This document shows, piece after piece, positions 63,684-64,000 of a DNA stretch of 64,000 nt. The DNA lies in assembly GCF_014359565.1 (NCBI RefSeq), contig NZ_JACIZD010000005.1:1-64000 (forward strand). Reading direction: 5' to 3'. A program made the translations under genes and the position numbers. This stretch comes from Immundisolibacter sp. Its GTDB lineage: Bacteria > Pseudomonadota > Gammaproteobacteria > Immundisolibacterales > Immundisolibacteraceae. The first letter of the stretch is position 1. Each line of letters begins with the position of its first letter. The notes beneath the pieces were generated by a model that saw nothing but the letters and a program-made list of their open reading frames with translations, searched no databases and was not told where the DNA came from.

Positions 63684-64000
63684 ATGAGTCTGAACGATCG
63701 GACAGGATTGACGACGACCGGCGATACTCTTCCGGCCGAGACCCCCTTCGAAGGGGGCGACCTGATCGTCCACTACCTGCAGCAGATCGGCGTCGAATAC
63801 ATATTCGGCGTACCGGGCGGCGCCATCGAACCGCTGGTCAACGCCATCGCGCGCGGCATGCGCCGCGGCGGCCCCAAGCTCGTCGTTGCCCGCCACGAAT
63901 CGGGTGCCGCCTTCATGGCCGACGGCTATGCCCGGGAAACCGGCAAGCTCGGTGTGTGTTTTGCCACCACCGGGCCGGGGGCGACCAATATGATTACCGG
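63684..64000 (+). CDS. thiamine-diphosphate enzyme, acetolactate synthase-like (N-terminal part)
   Basis: The gene starts at 63684 with GGGAGG upstream and runs off the window. The 105 visible residues include GGDLIVHYLQQIGVEYIFGV then PGGAIEPL, ARHESGAAFMADGYARETGK and ATTGPGATN. This is the pyrimidine-binding N-domain of TPP enzymes, with the catalytic Glu in RHESGAA. Acetolactate synthase, glyoxylate carboligase and sulfoacetaldehyde acetyltransferase are candidates; the missing C-terminal part would decide. Confidence 0.85.
   Translation, partial: MSLNDRTGLTTTGDTLPAETPFEGGDLIVHYLQQIGVEYIFGVPGGAIEPLVNAIARGMRRGGPKLVVARHESGAAFMADGYARETGKLGVCFATTGPGATNMIT

Overview
The window is GC-rich chromosomal DNA (roughly two thirds G+C) with densely packed genes in short operons, often with 1-8 nt start/stop overlaps. 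Gene content and order point to a gammaproteobacterium: gyrA-serC-serA-pheA-hisC-tyrA-aroA-cmk-rpsA-lapA-pyrF on one strand, hldE-hldD, lolC/E-lolD, nudJ-mnmA and hom-thrC. The two Rieske oxygenase modules recall aromatic- or hydrocarbon-degrading lineages such as Immundisolibacter; that genus is a guess from gene content, not a result.

Layout. 1-2550 is a decayed mosaic: two inverted IS5-type ends around a Wzz fragment, one intact Wzz-like gene and an IS30-type remnant. 2550-4572 is an ohr-ohrR-aldo/keto reductase unit. 4697-9006 holds psd (minus) divergent from hemC-hemD-nudJ-mnmA. 9159-11674 holds a Rieske oxygenase with a small partner protein, plus an SDR dehydrogenase. 11822-17662 carries lolD, lolC/E, an unknown gene, a beta-CASP nuclease, hldD and hldE. 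17666-30673 is the aromatic/serine amino-acid superoperon down to gyrA, and fumC is divergent from it.

32450-38720 is an accessory stretch. It has broken IS5-type transposases, four consecutive unrecognised membrane or exported proteins, REP-like palindromes, a vestige of a REP-associated (RAYT) transposase, a diheme cytochrome c peroxidase and gloA. 38724-45573 is housekeeping again: thrC, hom, alaC, a Mth938-like protein, a SulP transporter and a phosphoesterase.

46525-53544 is the most striking region, an apparently complete ureide-catabolism locus. A FadR/GntR-type regulator is divergent from a triuret/biuret-hydrolase-like enzyme and an NCS2-type permease. A terminator follows, then a Tsx-like outer-membrane channel, allophanate hydrolase (AtzF), biuret hydrolase (BiuH) and a cupin protein. 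A 13-bp sequence repeated exactly in opposite orientation lies in front of both transcription units, and a related site lies in front of the regulator, suggesting one regulon. The inferred flow is outer-membrane channel, permease, triuret to biuret to allophanate to ammonia and CO2.

53597-64000 holds a small lipoprotein, clpB, a Tat-exported PhoX phosphatase, nadC, the second Rieske/small-partner module, an ABC-F ATPase (uup) and the start of a thiamine-diphosphate enzyme of the acetolactate synthase type, cut by the window edge. I saw no tRNA, rRNA or CRISPR array.
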